From assembly GCF_007993045.1 (NCBI RefSeq), contig NZ_VOOR01000007.1, positions 115,426 through 179,425 on the forward strand: DNA of 64,000 nucleotides. The letters run 5' to 3'. The position numbers and the translations under genes were made by a program. Shown here one piece after another: positions 17,133 to 25,941 of this stretch. Each line of letters opens with the position of its first letter. The first letter of the stretch is position 1. The notes below the pieces were generated by a model that did no database searches, was not told the origin of the DNA, and was given only the letters and a program-made list of their open reading frames with translations. The stretch is from Phaeodactylibacter luteus. Its GTDB lineage: Bacteria; Bacteroidota; Bacteroidia; Chitinophagales; Saprospiraceae.

Positions 17133-17335
17133 GGGCGCAAACCAAAAATTTGGCTGGCGTTTGTGCTTTCCGGGCTTTATAGCCTGGCATTGGCCTAGCG
17201 CTGCGAAGGGGCGGCAGGCCCGATAGGGCCGAGCGGACAGCGAGCCCCGCAGCATAGCGGCACCTGCCAGCGGGCAGGGGCAGGCCCCTCCTTACGGCAG
17301 AGGCAGGCAAAAAATCGGTAATCTGGTTTGTGCCC
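17133..17335 (-). mobile_element. Family A miniature element, copy 3
   Basis: GGGCGCAAACC (17133) and GGTTTGTGCCC (ending 17335) form the terminal inverted repeat, with all internal hairpins present. The 8-bp flanks GCCCGGAG and AACTCGAG do not match, so the target duplication is lost or the ends were rearranged; AAGCCAGGCACAAAGCCCGG just to the left repeats pieces of the element. This is the only copy in a divergent intergenic region. Confidence 0.87.
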
Positions 17336-17558
17336 AACTCGAGTTTATAGCCTAAATCCCGCTTTTGATACAGAAAAGCGGGAAGGGCTTCCGGAACGGA
17401 AAAAAGCGGAAAAGCAGCCTCTGTTTTTGGGGTAGCCCGATTGCGAAAACCCAAGCAGGCTCCTAGCCGTGCTTGCAGCCTGCCAGAACATCGCAACCCC
17501 GCCTATGTGCCTGCGATGCCATCTTGGGATTACCATACTTTAGAAAAACCAAAAGCCT

Positions 17559-18428
17559 ATGCAAGGAATTTCCGGTGCCGAGCTCATCTTAAACGAAGAC
17601 GGGAGCATCTATCACATCAACCTCTGCCCAGGGGAGCTCGCCCCTACCATTATCACAGTAGGCGACCCGGGCAGGGTAGCCCGGGTTTCGGACCGCTTTG
17701 ACGAGGTGAACGCCCGCAAGAGCAAACGAGAGTTCATTTGCCATACTGGCCGGGTTGGGCGCACGCCCGTCTCTGTCATCTCCACAGGGATAGGCCCAGA
17801 CAATATCGATATTGTGCTCAATGAGGCAGACGCCCTTTTCAATATCGATTTTGAGACGAGAGCGCCCAAAGAAGAACTGAGCACGCTGCGCTTCATCCGC
17901 ATCGGCACATCCGGGGCTTTGCGGCCAGATATAGCAGTAGACAGCTTGGTCGCCTCGGCTTACGGGCTAGGCCTGGACAACCTCATGGGCTTTTATCATT
18001 ACCCAAGCAATCTTGGGGAGGCAGAGCTGACCGATCAGCTGAACGCATTTATGAAGGACACCATTGAACTGCCGTTTTATGCCTGCTCAGGGAGCGCCGG
18101 CCTGCTGGAAAAGGTAGGGAAGGGAATGCAGCATGGCATAACACTCACCGCACCTGGCTTTTATGCGCCCCAAGGCCGGCAACTGCGGCTAAAGCCCAGG
18201 TTCCGTACACCGGAGATCGAACAGTTGGGCCACTTTGCGTTCCGGGGGATGCACCTGGCCAACTTCGAGATGGAGACAGCAGCCATTTATGGGCTGGCAC
18301 GGCTGTTGGGGCACGAAGCCCTCTCTACCAATGCGATTTTGGCCAACCGCCCTGCCGGCACTTTCAGCCGCAATCCTGCCAAGGCTGTGGACCGCCTGAT
18401 TGAAGAGGTTTTATCTCAACTAGGCTGA
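17559..18428 (+). CDS. Nucleoside phosphorylase (uridine phosphorylase-like)
   Basis: The 289-residue protein belongs to the PNP/UDP family: phosphate-binding loop TVGDPGRVARVS (about 34-45), STGIGPDNIDI (about 80-90) and the ribose/phosphate segment RIGTSGALRPDI (about 115-126). HLANFEMETAAIYGLARLLG (about 230-249) has the conserved Glu-Met-Glu that binds ribose. It would split uridine or a related nucleoside with phosphate into base and ribose-1-phosphate for salvage. The gene is 3 bp before a histidine kinase gene, so the two are co-transcribed. TACTTTAG near 17536 may be its -7 box. Confidence 0.92.
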   Translation: MQGISGAELILNEDGSIYHINLCPGELAPTIITVGDPGRVARVSDRFDEVNARKSKREFICHTGRVGRTPVSVISTGIGPDNIDIVLNEADALFNIDFETRAPKEELSTLRFIRIGTSGALRPDIAVDSLVASAYGLGLDNLMGFYHYPSNLGEAELTDQLNAFMKDTIELPFYACSGSAGLLEKVGKGMQHGITLTAPGFYAPQGRQLRLKPRFRTPEIEQLGHFAFRGMHLANFEMETAAIYGLARLLGHEALSTNAILANRPAGTFSRNPAKAVDRLIEEVLSQLG

Positions 18429-18431
18429 GCG

Positions 18432-20504
18432 ATGAACTCAAAATTCACCTGCCTGATGGTTTGCCCCCTCCTGGCTGTGCTTGCCCTGGCGATAGCGGCA
18501 GGGCAAGCAAACGCTCAGGCTCACGAATATGGCTGGGCCCAGGATGCAAATGCCCTTAAAGAACAGATAAGCGCTACCCGGGATGATTCTACCCTGGCTT
18601 ACCTTTACAACGAGCTGAGCTGGAGCTACAAGAACAAAAGCTTGGGCCTGATGGAGCAATACGCGCTCAAAGGGCTTCAGCATGCACAGCAGTCAGCCTA
18701 CCAGGTAGCAAGGGGCAGGGCCCTCAATCTGCTGGCAGTAGCAGAAAACATGCGAGGGGAATACCATGCGGCTTACTATAAAAACCAGGAGGCCTACCAG
18801 ATTGCACAGCTAGCGCAAGACTCCTTCCTCACCGCTGTATGCCTAAACGACCTGGGCGTGTACTATATGATGAAGGGGCTGCAGGATTCTGCCCTCTACA
18901 ATTTCCAAACCAGCTATGGCTACCTGCGCGACCAAACTTCGCCCCCGGCTGTTTTCGCCCTGCTCAACATCAGCCTGATCCATTTTTTGAACGACAACCG
19001 GGCCCTTTTCGATATTTACTTTGAAAAAGCAATCCAAAGGGCCAGCCAATCTGCTGACCCCAATATGCTGGTAGAAACTTGGCGGGGGGCAGGGCAGGCT
19101 TTTGAGGAAGAAGGCAAACTGGACTCTGCGGAATACTACTATGCCAAAGCCATGGCTTACAGCCTGGAAAAAGGGCTGCCCTTTCAAACCGCCCTTACCC
19201 AAAACAACCTCGGGCTGTTCTACCAGCAACAAGGCCTGACGAGCCGCGCAGCAGCAGCCTTCTCGCAAAGCATCAGCTATTGCCTAGCCGAGAAGTTCTT
19301 CGATTTCCTGACCGTGCCAGCGCTGAACTATCTAAAGCTGCTAAAATCTCAGGACAAGCCCTTAGCTATGTTGGCATTGCTCGAAGAGCTGCAGCTGCCA
19401 GAACGGGCTACTTTACCCTTTGACAAACGGGACCTGTTCAAATTGAAGGCAGACGCCCTCGCCGCGATTGGGCAAAGCGGACTGGCTTACCCCCTGAGGG
19501 ATTCTTTCCTGCTGTACCACGACCGCATCCTCGACGTAGAAAAGCAAAAAGCCATTGCCGAAATAGAAGCCAACTATCAGGCCCGGGAACGGGATGCCCA
19601 AAACCAGCTCCTCAAGCTTCAGCAAAGAGAAGACCAGCTCAAATTGCGGCAACAGCAACAATCTATTTTATGGCTGGGCCTATTGATCGCCCTCATCGGC
19701 AGCCTCCTGCTCTTGGCCATCAGGAACAACCGGCAAAAGCAGCGGCTCGCAATAGAACTGGAAAAGAAAGTCGCCCAAAAAACTCAAGAACTTGCCCACA
19801 GCAATCTGGAGCTTCAGCAGAGCAATCAGGAGCTCGAACGGTTCAACCACATCACTTCCCATGACCTCAAGGAGCCTTTGCGCAATATCATCAGCTTTAC
19901 TAGCCTTATCGAAAAGAAAAGCGGGGCTAGCCTGACCACCGAGGCCAAGGAGTATTTTGAACACATCAAGCGCAGTGCCCGGCAGCTCCATCTGCTCGTA
20001 GAAGATGTTTTAGCTTTTTCCCGGGCGCGCAAAGTCCAGGAGGCCCCAACCTCAGCAGTCGCCCTGAATCTAGTACTAGACCAACTTGCCTTTGCGCTCT
20101 CCCAACGCCCTAACGCCAAGCAGGAGCAGCTTAATAGGCCCACTGAGCTGCCTGTGATCGCAACCAACGAGCAGCTCCTTTTCCTGATTTTAAAAAATTT
20201 GGCCGAGAACGGGCTGAAATACAATCAGAGCCCCACTCCTACCGTGTCCGTCACTTACCGGCAACTGCCACAGTACCACAGGCTTTATGTAAAGGACAAC
20301 GGCATCGGCATACCACAAGCGTACCACCACCGCATTTTCGAGCTGTTCTATAGGCTACACGACAGGGGCACCTACGAAGGCACAGGGCTCGGCCTGGCCA
20401 TTGCAGCGAAGCTGGCTCAAAAACTGGGCGGAAAGATCGGCCTCAAAAGCGACCCGGGCAAAGGGAGCACTTTTTGGCTAGACCTGCCACGCCTGCCTGC
20501 ATGA
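18432..20504 (+). CDS. Sensor histidine kinase with TPR sensor region
   Basis: The 690-residue protein has a signal peptide (cleavage near ANAQA, residue 30), a periplasmic TPR array (about 40-390), one membrane helix (about 413-433, ILWLGLLIALIGSLLLL), a short coiled coil, then HisKA with the phospho-His in HITSHDLKEPLRNI (about 475) and an HATPase with NLAENGLKYN (N box), DNGIGIP (G1) and GTGLGLAIA (G2). It autophosphorylates and passes phosphate to an unknown response regulator; none is adjacent. This architecture is common in Bacteroidota. Translation starts 3 bp after the nucleoside phosphorylase stop, a likely two-gene operon, though a functional tie to nucleosides is unproven. Confidence 0.93.
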   Translation: MNSKFTCLMVCPLLAVLALAIAAGQANAQAHEYGWAQDANALKEQISATRDDSTLAYLYNELSWSYKNKSLGLMEQYALKGLQHAQQSAYQVARGRALNLLAVAENMRGEYHAAYYKNQEAYQIAQLAQDSFLTAVCLNDLGVYYMMKGLQDSALYNFQTSYGYLRDQTSPPAVFALLNISLIHFLNDNRALFDIYFEKAIQRASQSADPNMLVETWRGAGQAFEEEGKLDSAEYYYAKAMAYSLEKGLPFQTALTQNNLGLFYQQQGLTSRAAAAFSQSISYCLAEKFFDFLTVPALNYLKLLKSQDKPLAMLALLEELQLPERATLPFDKRDLFKLKADALAAIGQSGLAYPLRDSFLLYHDRILDVEKQKAIAEIEANYQARERDAQNQLLKLQQREDQLKLRQQQQSILWLGLLIALIGSLLLLAIRNNRQKQRLAIELEKKVAQKTQELAHSNLELQQSNQELERFNHITSHDLKEPLRNIISFTSLIEKKSGASLTTEAKEYFEHIKRSARQLHLLVEDVLAFSRARKVQEAPTSAVALNLVLDQLAFALSQRPNAKQEQLNRPTELPVIATNEQLLFLILKNLAENGLKYNQSPTPTVSVTYRQLPQYHRLYVKDNGIGIPQAYHHRIFELFYRLHDRGTYEGTGLGLAIAAKLAQKLGGKIGLKSDPGKGSTFWLDLPRLPA

Positions 20505-20546
20505 ACGGGCACGCGGCTGCTGAATGGTTTTCCATGAAAACAATAT

Positions 20547-20715
20547 GGGCGTAAACCCAATTGCACAACGGGATGGGCCTGCCCCTGCACAATGTGAGGG
20601 GGCCTGCCCCTGCCTGATGACAGGTGCCGCTATGCTGCGGGGCTCGCTCTTCGCTCGGCCCTATCGGGCTTCACACCCCTCCGCAGCGCTAGGCCGATAT
20701 GCCCCTGGAAAGCTA
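20547..20715 (+). mobile_element. Family A miniature element, copy 4 (right end decayed)
   Basis: The left end GGGCGTAAACCC (20547) is clear, and the core hairpin CCTGCCTGATGACAGG, GCCGCTATGCTGCGG and GCCC-TATC-GGGC are present. To the right the sequence drifts after GCCCCTGGAAAGC, so the exact end and any duplication cannot be fixed. Confidence 0.8.
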
Positions 20716-20778
20716 ATATATTCATGCAATGGCTAACTTAAAAAAAGGCCGCAAGAAACCCTAGCATCTCTAAAAGCC

Positions 20779-20814
20779 AAAAACCCCTACCTCATTAAAG
20801 AGACAGGGGTTTTT
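20779..20814. terminator. Bidirectional rho-independent terminator
   Basis: AAAAACCCCT (20779-20788) pairs with AGGGGTTTTT (20805-20814), giving T-runs in both directions between the convergent kinase and NUMOD4/HNH genes. Confidence 0.8.
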
Positions 20815-20849
20815 AAAAGCAGCCTACTTTAAGGCCAGCAACAACAGTA

Positions 20850-21524
20850 TCAACTGTTTTTGCCTTGCTCAGCAACCTGCGCCAAGATCTGCTCGTCCGT
20901 CATGTTATCATCATCATCATCGATAGTGACATGGCTCCAACGGATGCCTTTTTCAATTTTGTAGGCGCAGTTTTCGCTTACGCCAAACTGTTTGGCGATG
21001 ATCTTGCGCTTAGTCTTGCCCCGCTTGAGCAGTTTCTTCATCATGCGGACCTGCGTCTCCGTCAGCTTGTAATTTTTGGTCCGGGAAGGGCGCCCTCTCT
21101 GAATGGGGCTTTTCTTTTGGTAAACCTTCCAGTCTTCTTCTGTCGCCCACACTAGGTTGGTCCAGTTGTTGTTGCCTTTGTCATAATCCTTGTGCAGGAT
21201 ATACTCCTGGTCTTCGGATTCCCGCTCCACGAAGTTCTCCGCTACAAACCGGTGGATGTAGACAATACCTGTAGAACCGTCCCTGAGCTTTTGGTTAAGC
21301 ATGATGAGGCCGCCGCGGGCTTTTGCCCCTTTGAGCAAACGCTCCCGCCCAGTCAGCTTGTCCACGCTTTTGATCCTACCAAAAGAAGAAATCTCATAAT
21401 CACAGGTTTTAGTTTCTCGCCCGAAATCTACAGGCGCCCATTTTTCATTCCAAAATGGCTTGACCTTCTCTGGGTTGGCTGCCCACCGGTCTGATTTTGG
21501 CTTGTCTGACTTTGATTTTTGCAT
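20850..21524 (-). CDS. NUMOD4/HNH-type DNA-binding endonuclease-like protein
   Basis: The 224-residue protein has a NUMOD4-like motif (about 20-60: WAPVDFG, YEISSFGRIKS, GRERLLKG), an HNH-like core (about 95-125: YIHRFVAENFV, ILHKDYDKGNNNWTNLVWAT) and a C-terminal helix-turn-helix (about 155-195: QVRMMKKLLKRGKTKRKIIAKQFGVSENCAYKI). This order is known from phage and intron homing endonucleases. Whether it still cuts DNA is unsure: the usual first His is in place (ILHKD) but the rest is short. No phage genes or intron surround it. The start at 21524 was chosen; another ATG at 21563 lies beyond a TGAT tetranucleotide repeat. Confidence 0.8.
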   Translation of the reverse strand: MQKSKSDKPKSDRWAANPEKVKPFWNEKWAPVDFGRETKTCDYEISSFGRIKSVDKLTGRERLLKGAKARGGLIMLNQKLRDGSTGIVYIHRFVAENFVERESEDQEYILHKDYDKGNNNWTNLVWATEEDWKVYQKKSPIQRGRPSRTKNYKLTETQVRMMKKLLKRGKTKRKIIAKQFGVSENCAYKIEKGIRWSHVTIDDDDDNMTDEQILAQVAEQGKNS

Positions 21525-22008
21525 AGTGTAACGCTCTAAGTTTGATTGATTGATTGATTGCAAATCGACAGCTGGAGTAAAGCTGTTTTTGTCCTTTTAC
21601 CCATTAATAAGGGCTTGTCGGTACTCGAGTGGCCGGACCTGCCCTGCTGCCACCCCTTTTTCCTGCTTTTCACACAGTAAAATCGGGATTCGCGTTCTGG
21701 GAGTCTTCCTCAATCCCACGAAATGGCTAGTTCCCGGCTAGAAAGCTAAAACCCCAAAGCAAGCTCTGACGACCATCAGCAGCTTCCACAAGCCACACCT
21801 GTCCAAACAGGGCTGCTACTGTGCTTTCCACAGCCGAGGCGGAGGCTTTTCTATGGCAAACCTACAAGGCACAACAAATATCACTGTAAACATCTGTGGT
21901 TTTGCCAACAGTTTTCCTTGAAGTAGTTCCATCTGAAAACCAATAAATTATGCCCGCCTGCTGTGCCAGCATGCCCAGCAAGCGCTGATTAGGCTATAAG
22001 AACAATCT
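21525..22008. other. 484 bp without a recognised gene
   Basis: It contains a tandem ATTG/TGAT repeat (about 21542-21561) just before the NUMOD4/HNH gene. The rest is lower in GC than the window average and has no open frame with coding character that I can support, nor hairpins with T-runs. It could be decayed accessory DNA. Confidence 0.5.
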
Positions 22009-22302
22009 TCAAGCATGCTCTAAGCTCAAAAACAGCCGGATACCAAGCCACAGAGTACATTTCTCTCTACTCTTGCGTACAAGCGCCTTGAGAAGCCAAT
22101 CTGTACGAAGGTTTGCCCGAGCAACTACCGCCCACAGCGCCCTTCGCAGCTCAGGAGAGGCTGTAACTGCATACGCAGACCGTTTTCCGTGATACTTCTT
22201 TTTGCAAATACCCACAAGAGTACCTGCTGACAGGTTCTCGAGAAGTAGACTGTTTTGATTCCAAATGATGGCTTGGGGTCGGATCCTCTGCTTATCATTC
22301 AT
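22009..22302 (-). CDS. Small basic protein of unknown function, uncertain gene
   Basis: This 97-residue frame (starts MNDKQRIRPQAIIW) is Lys/Arg-rich and not recognised. In its favour, a textbook promoter (TTTG-N19-TATATTTG) lies upstream at 22479-22509 on the same strand, and nothing else downstream explains it. A 27-codon frame (22295-22378, starts MGLSEKLTSV) sits in the leader and overlaps the start by 8 bp, as in translationally coupled pairs. Against it, the composition differs from neighbours, there is no detectable domain and similar-sized chance frames are common at this GC. The promoter could instead serve a small RNA. Confidence 0.4.
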   Translation of the reverse strand: MNDKQRIRPQAIIWNQNSLLLENLSAGTLVGICKKKYHGKRSAYAVTASPELRRALWAVVARANLRTDWLLKALVRKSREKCTLWLGIRLFLSLEHA

Positions 22303-22478
22303 GAGGGTGCGCAGGGGAAAAGCAATGGATAGTAGCGATAGTCCTAAATACGGATGTCAATTTCTCTGATAGCCCCATAAACGCTGTTCAACAATTTAAG
22401 CGGTGCTTAAGAAAAACAGGCTTGGGTTAGATTGCAGAAAAGCGAATGCTCTGTGTTCTTTCTTCGACATTGCTTGGA

Positions 22479-22509
22479 CAAATATAAGCCTTTTTGCCAA
22501 AAATCCAAA
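22479..22509 (-). promoter_or_regulatory. Strong leftward Bacteroidota promoter
   Basis: On the minus strand TTTG (22509-22506), 19 bp, TATATTTG (22486-22479), an exact consensus match. The predicted transcript runs left from about 22472 through the small frame at 22009-22302. Bases 22510-22794 show nothing recognised. Confidence 0.65.
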
Positions 22510-22794
22510 TTAAACACCCTGCCTGCTATATTTTGACAGGAACATTCTTAGCCTTGCCCGTCCGAAGGCCCCGCGTAGATTAACCGCGCTTGAGCGCCTA
22601 TCCGGGATTTCAGAATAATTGTATATTTTACACTAAGTATAGCGCTTTTTCCACTCCCGCCGGCCGCTGTCCACCAAACAAAATTCCAATATTAAGGCAC
22701 TATTTTAACCCTGCTGCCCAATTTCAAGCCATCTTGGGTTAACAGGGTATCATTATTGGTTAATTCATTGGTGGAACACTGGGTTTTGCACACT

Positions 22795-22802
22795 TACTTT
22801 TG
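22795..22802 (+). promoter_or_regulatory. Bacteroidota-type -7 box
   Basis: TACTTTTG lies 120 bp before the ATG at 22923, giving a long leader. A TTG at 22768-22770 is a little too far for the best spacing. It argues against translation starting at the in-frame ATG at 22800. Confidence 0.45.
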
Positions 22803-22922
22803 TACCGTCAACAAACAAGCAAGGCCAAGCAAGAGCCAGCCTTGCCGGACATGTGCTATAAACGACTCCATACACTGCCTGACCCAAAAGGCAATTTCTT
22901 CACAAAAGTGAAACCATTGACT

Positions 22923-23528
22923 ATGAAAAAGTTAGCTATCCAACTTGCCCTTCTGCTGATTGCCACAGCCCCGCTGTCTGCCGCTCCAGGCGACCGCCTG
23001 CCAGAAGTGGAATTCAACCGCATCCCCGCTGAGCAGAAGTTCAGCCTGAAAATCACTAACCTGAGGGAAGCCGCTACCGTACTCTTGCGCGACGGCATTG
23101 ATGGCACCATCCTTGCTGAACAAAAAGCTGCAGCAGGTACAGATTATGCCAAGATCTTCAACCTGGAAGGGCTAAACCCAGGGACCTACCTCGTCAGCAT
23201 CAAAACCTCGCTTTCAGAGCTGGTACAGCCTATTGAGCTGACGCACAGTGGCGCTGAAATTGACCCTTCCCGGGCACGCAGGTTCTATGCGCCGGTTTTC
23301 AACCTCAGCAAAAAAGGCTATATTGACATATCCTACTTTGCTGGCACGATAAAAGATGTGCTGATCACCATTTACAACAACAACGGCAGCAAAGTATTCA
23401 GCGAACGCCTTGATAACGTACTGCTTGTGGAGAAACGCTACAAACTGGAAACGCTCCCTTGGGGCCGCTACACCATTCAGGTAGAAACCGCGGACAAGGT
23501 GTACTCCAAGGAGTTTGACGTACGCTAA
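22923..23528 (+). CDS. Secreted protein with two beta-sandwich repeats
   Basis: The 201-residue protein begins MKKLAIQLALLLIATAPLSAAPG, a signal peptide cleaved near residue 21. Two halves follow (about 30-110 and 120-201), each ending in a similar strand pattern: LNPGTYLVSIKTSLSELVQPIEL and LPWGRYTIQVETADKVYSKEFDV. The second resembles the type IX secretion C-terminal domain fold, but its sequence differs from the standard type A sorting signal, so I call it only beta-sandwich. Such small proteins are common in Bacteroidota; function unknown. The first ATG in frame (22800) is rejected since it would bury the signal peptide. Confidence 0.82.
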   Translation: MKKLAIQLALLLIATAPLSAAPGDRLPEVEFNRIPAEQKFSLKITNLREAATVLLRDGIDGTILAEQKAAAGTDYAKIFNLEGLNPGTYLVSIKTSLSELVQPIELTHSGAEIDPSRARRFYAPVFNLSKKGYIDISYFAGTIKDVLITIYNNNGSKVFSERLDNVLLVEKRYKLETLPWGRYTIQVETADKVYSKEFDVR

Positions 23529-23619
23529 CCGCTGCCTTTGGAGCTGCTTGGGGGATCATTCGCAGGGTTGAAATAGCCCATCCCTGCTATGCTGGCCCGG
23601 CGCAGCAAGCCTAGCCGCC

Positions 23620-23655
23620 AAAAAGCCGCTGTCCTTTCCAGGCCAGCGGCTTTTT
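23620..23655. terminator. Bidirectional rho-independent terminator
   Basis: AAAAAGCCGCTG (23620-23631) pairs with CAGCGGCTTTTT (23644-23655), with A- and T-runs making it work both ways between convergent genes. Its last base is in the stop codon of the phosphoesterase gene. Confidence 0.85.
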
Positions 23656-24161
23656 TACCGCAGCGCCCCCCGCTTTCCGAGCTCCACCACTTCCATCCCC
23701 TCTATGCGTGCCTCCTTTAGCGTAAAGCGGACTACCGTCCTTACCTGATGAAAACCATGATGGCCAGCTGCCCCCGGGTTGACATGCAGCAGCCCCCGTT
23801 TTTTGTCTGGCATCACCTTCAGTATATGCGAATGCCCACATATATACAATTGGGGCTTTAGCTCATCGATCAATCCGCGCACCCTGGGGCTGTAGCGGCC
23901 GGGATAACCGCCAATGTGCGTCATCAGTACCCGGACGCCCTCACATTCGAACCATAGGTCCTCTGGATAAGCCTGCCGCAGCTCCCTCCCATCGATATTG
24001 CCGTATACCGCTCGGAACGGCCTGAAATCAGAAAGTGCATCGGAGAGTTTAGGGTCTCCGATATCTCCAGCATGCCAGATTTCGTCGCAGCCCTCAAAAT
24101 ACTTGAACACCGCCGGGTCAAGATAGCTATGGGTATCTGATATCAGCCCGATCCGCTTCAT
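23655..24161 (-). CDS. YfcE/MJ0936-type metallophosphoesterase
   Basis: The 168-residue protein has every metal-binding block of the small calcineurin-like phosphoesterases: ISDTHS (residues 7-12), WHAGDIGD (about 33-40), VYGNID (about 57-62), THIGGYPG (about 85-92) and ICGHSHI (about 115-121). Family members cleave phosphodiesters such as cAMP analogues or bis-pNPP with Mn2+. Its start overlaps the end of the MDR oxidoreductase gene by 4 bp (ATGA), so the two are translated together. It is cytosolic. Confidence 0.93.
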   Translation of the reverse strand: MKRIGLISDTHSYLDPAVFKYFEGCDEIWHAGDIGDPKLSDALSDFRPFRAVYGNIDGRELRQAYPEDLWFECEGVRVLMTHIGGYPGRYSPRVRGLIDELKPQLYICGHSHILKVMPDKKRGLLHVNPGAAGHHGFHQVRTVVRFTLKEARIEGMEVVELGKRGALR

Positions 24162-25120
24162 AAAGACAACACAATTTTCCCAAACTGTGCGCCCTCAGCC
24201 ATGCGCTGGAAAGCCTCGTTGGCGCGGTGCATCGGATAAACGCGGTCGATCACTGGGCGGATCTGATGCTTGCCGACAAAAGCCAGCATATCGCGGAATT
24301 CCTGATCGCTCCCCATGGAAGTGCCATGGATGGTGATCTGTTTCCAAAAAATCATCTGAGGAGAAAAATCAGGCACTTTCCCTCTTGTGCCCCCATAGGT
24401 GACGATGCGCGCGCCAAAATTGGCGATTTTGGGAAAAAAAGCGAACCCGGGGCCACCTGCGCTGTCAATGATCAGATCAAACCCTCCGGCCATTCCCGCC
24501 AGCTTTTTATGCCAATCGTCCTCTTTATAGCTGGCCCCTCCTACAGCGCCCATAGCCCGGGCCTTTTCTAGTTTTTCCGGGCTGCCAGAAGTGACATAGG
24601 CCTCCGCCCCACAAGCTAGTGCAAACTGTAATGCAAAAAGGGCTACGCCCCCTCCGATCCCAGAGATGAGCACCTTCTGGCCAGCAGCACACCCGCCTCG
24701 GGTGAACAAAGCCCGGTAGGCTGTCAGCCCGCCTAGCGGGAGGGCTGCGGCTTCTTCCCAGCTTAAGTGCGCCGGTTTGTCCTCGAGCCGGTCTTCTGGC
24801 AGAATGATCTGCTCTGACATCGTACCGTGGTCGGGCATGCCAAGCACACGGTAGCTTGGCTCCTGATGAGCAAGCGAACTGCCCCAGCCTACATTGGGAT
24901 TGATGACGACCTCTCGCTGGCCGGCAAGGCCGGCACCGTCAGCTCCGAGTATACTCGGGGCCTTGATGCCAGGGTACAAGCCCTGTGTGATAAAGACATC
25001 CCTGTGGTTGAGTGCCGCTGCTTTGATGTTCACGGTGTGCTCGCCCGCTTTTGGGGCAGGCAGCTCAAAGTCGGACCAACGGGGCGGCTGCCCCTTTTTT
25101 TCTAGCACGTATGCTTTCAT
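24158..25120 (-). CDS. MDR-family (zinc-type) alcohol dehydrogenase / quinone oxidoreductase
   Basis: The 320-residue protein starts MKAYVLEKKGQPPRWSDFELP with the GroES-like domain (LNHRDVFITQGLYPG, GADGAG), and has the Rossmann segment ISGIGGGVALFALQFALACGAEAYVTSGS (about 150-178). The structural-zinc Cys cluster of classical alcohol dehydrogenases is absent, as in quinone-oxidoreductase-like members that use NADPH alone. The substrate cannot be told. It is the first gene of a pair with the phosphoesterase, and starts 8 bp after the stop of the papain-like gene, so all three may form one leftward operon. Confidence 0.9.
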   Translation of the reverse strand: MKAYVLEKKGQPPRWSDFELPAPKAGEHTVNIKAAALNHRDVFITQGLYPGIKAPSILGADGAGLAGQREVVINPNVGWGSSLAHQEPSYRVLGMPDHGTMSEQIILPEDRLEDKPAHLSWEEAAALPLGGLTAYRALFTRGGCAAGQKVLISGIGGGVALFALQFALACGAEAYVTSGSPEKLEKARAMGAVGGASYKEDDWHKKLAGMAGGFDLIIDSAGGPGFAFFPKIANFGARIVTYGGTRGKVPDFSPQMIFWKQITIHGTSMGSDQEFRDMLAFVGKHQIRPVIDRVYPMHRANEAFQRMAEGAQFGKIVLSL

Positions 25121-25128
25121 AATGCATT

Positions 25129-25941
25129 CTACAATTTTGGGACCAGAACATAGCCATTTTTGGCGTACTCCCCAAAATCATCATAACGGATTTGCAAATA
25201 ACCGCTCTGCCCCCAGCTGCTCCCCCAGCTGCTCATGACCTCAAACATCTGCTCTACTTCATCGTATCCGACAACGATTAGCGGATAGGCCACAGAATGG
25301 TCCTTGCCTGGCTGCCACACGCCCGTGCGCACCAGGTTCTGAATCGAGGGGCCAGCTTCCAGCTCGATCAAGACAGGGTTGCCACGCATCAAGGCTTTCT
25401 TGGCCTCAAACACACGTTGGCGGCCCTTTGTCGTAGCCCTGAAAATATGCAGGTAATTGTTGATCTGGTACTTCTGTGTGGCATACACGGCATTGGGTAT
25501 GCTGTTCGCATCGTAAGGCATGATGGCTGCACTGACGGTGCCGGCATCCGCCAAAAAGCGGCAGGCTTCTTCCAGGTTGACCGGTTTGCCTGAGTTTTGC
25601 AAATTGAGCGCGATGAAATCTGGGCTCAAATTGTCCTTGTAGTTGTTGTTCAGGTTGATGTAAAACTCCAGGCAGGTAGCCAGGGCGTAGCTCAAAGCTG
25701 AGCCTTTGGGGCCCAGCTTGCGGACCGGCATCATATAGGGCTTTACGCTCTGCTCTGTGAGGTTGTCGGAGGGGTCTATGGCCACCCCGGCTACCGTGGG
25801 CATCATCCGCTCTATCCAAGCTGCATCGGTTACCCCGAAAGCCACCTCCTCTGTACTTTTGGGCAGCTGTACCTCGATCTGTGCGGCTAGCGGTTGGAGC
25901 GCCAGCATGATCAGCAGGCCAATGCCTGATATCTTTTTCAT
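25129..25941 (-). CDS. Secreted papain-like (C1) pseudoprotease
   Basis: The 270-residue protein has a signal peptide (cleavage after LAAQ, residue 21) and a C1-type fold. Its C-terminus, DHSVAYPLIVVGYDEVEQMF then EVMSSWGSSWGQSGYLQI, is typical of papain enzymes, with the catalytic His kept. The nucleophile region should read GSCWAFA; here it is KGSALSYALATCLEF, so Cys is Ala and the following Trp is Leu. The Asn of the NSWG motif is Ser (SSWG). Two of three catalytic residues are therefore missing, and it is probably a binding protein. It would act in the periplasm or outside. It heads a possible operon with the MDR enzyme and the phosphoesterase. An AT-rich 262 bp gap lies upstream. Confidence 0.82.
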   Translation of the reverse strand: MKKISGIGLLIMLALQPLAAQIEVQLPKSTEEVAFGVTDAAWIERMMPTVAGVAIDPSDNLTEQSVKPYMMPVRKLGPKGSALSYALATCLEFYINLNNNYKDNLSPDFIALNLQNSGKPVNLEEACRFLADAGTVSAAIMPYDANSIPNAVYATQKYQINNYLHIFRATTKGRQRVFEAKKALMRGNPVLIELEAGPSIQNLVRTGVWQPGKDHSVAYPLIVVGYDEVEQMFEVMSSWGSSWGQSGYLQIRYDDFGEYAKNGYVLVPKL

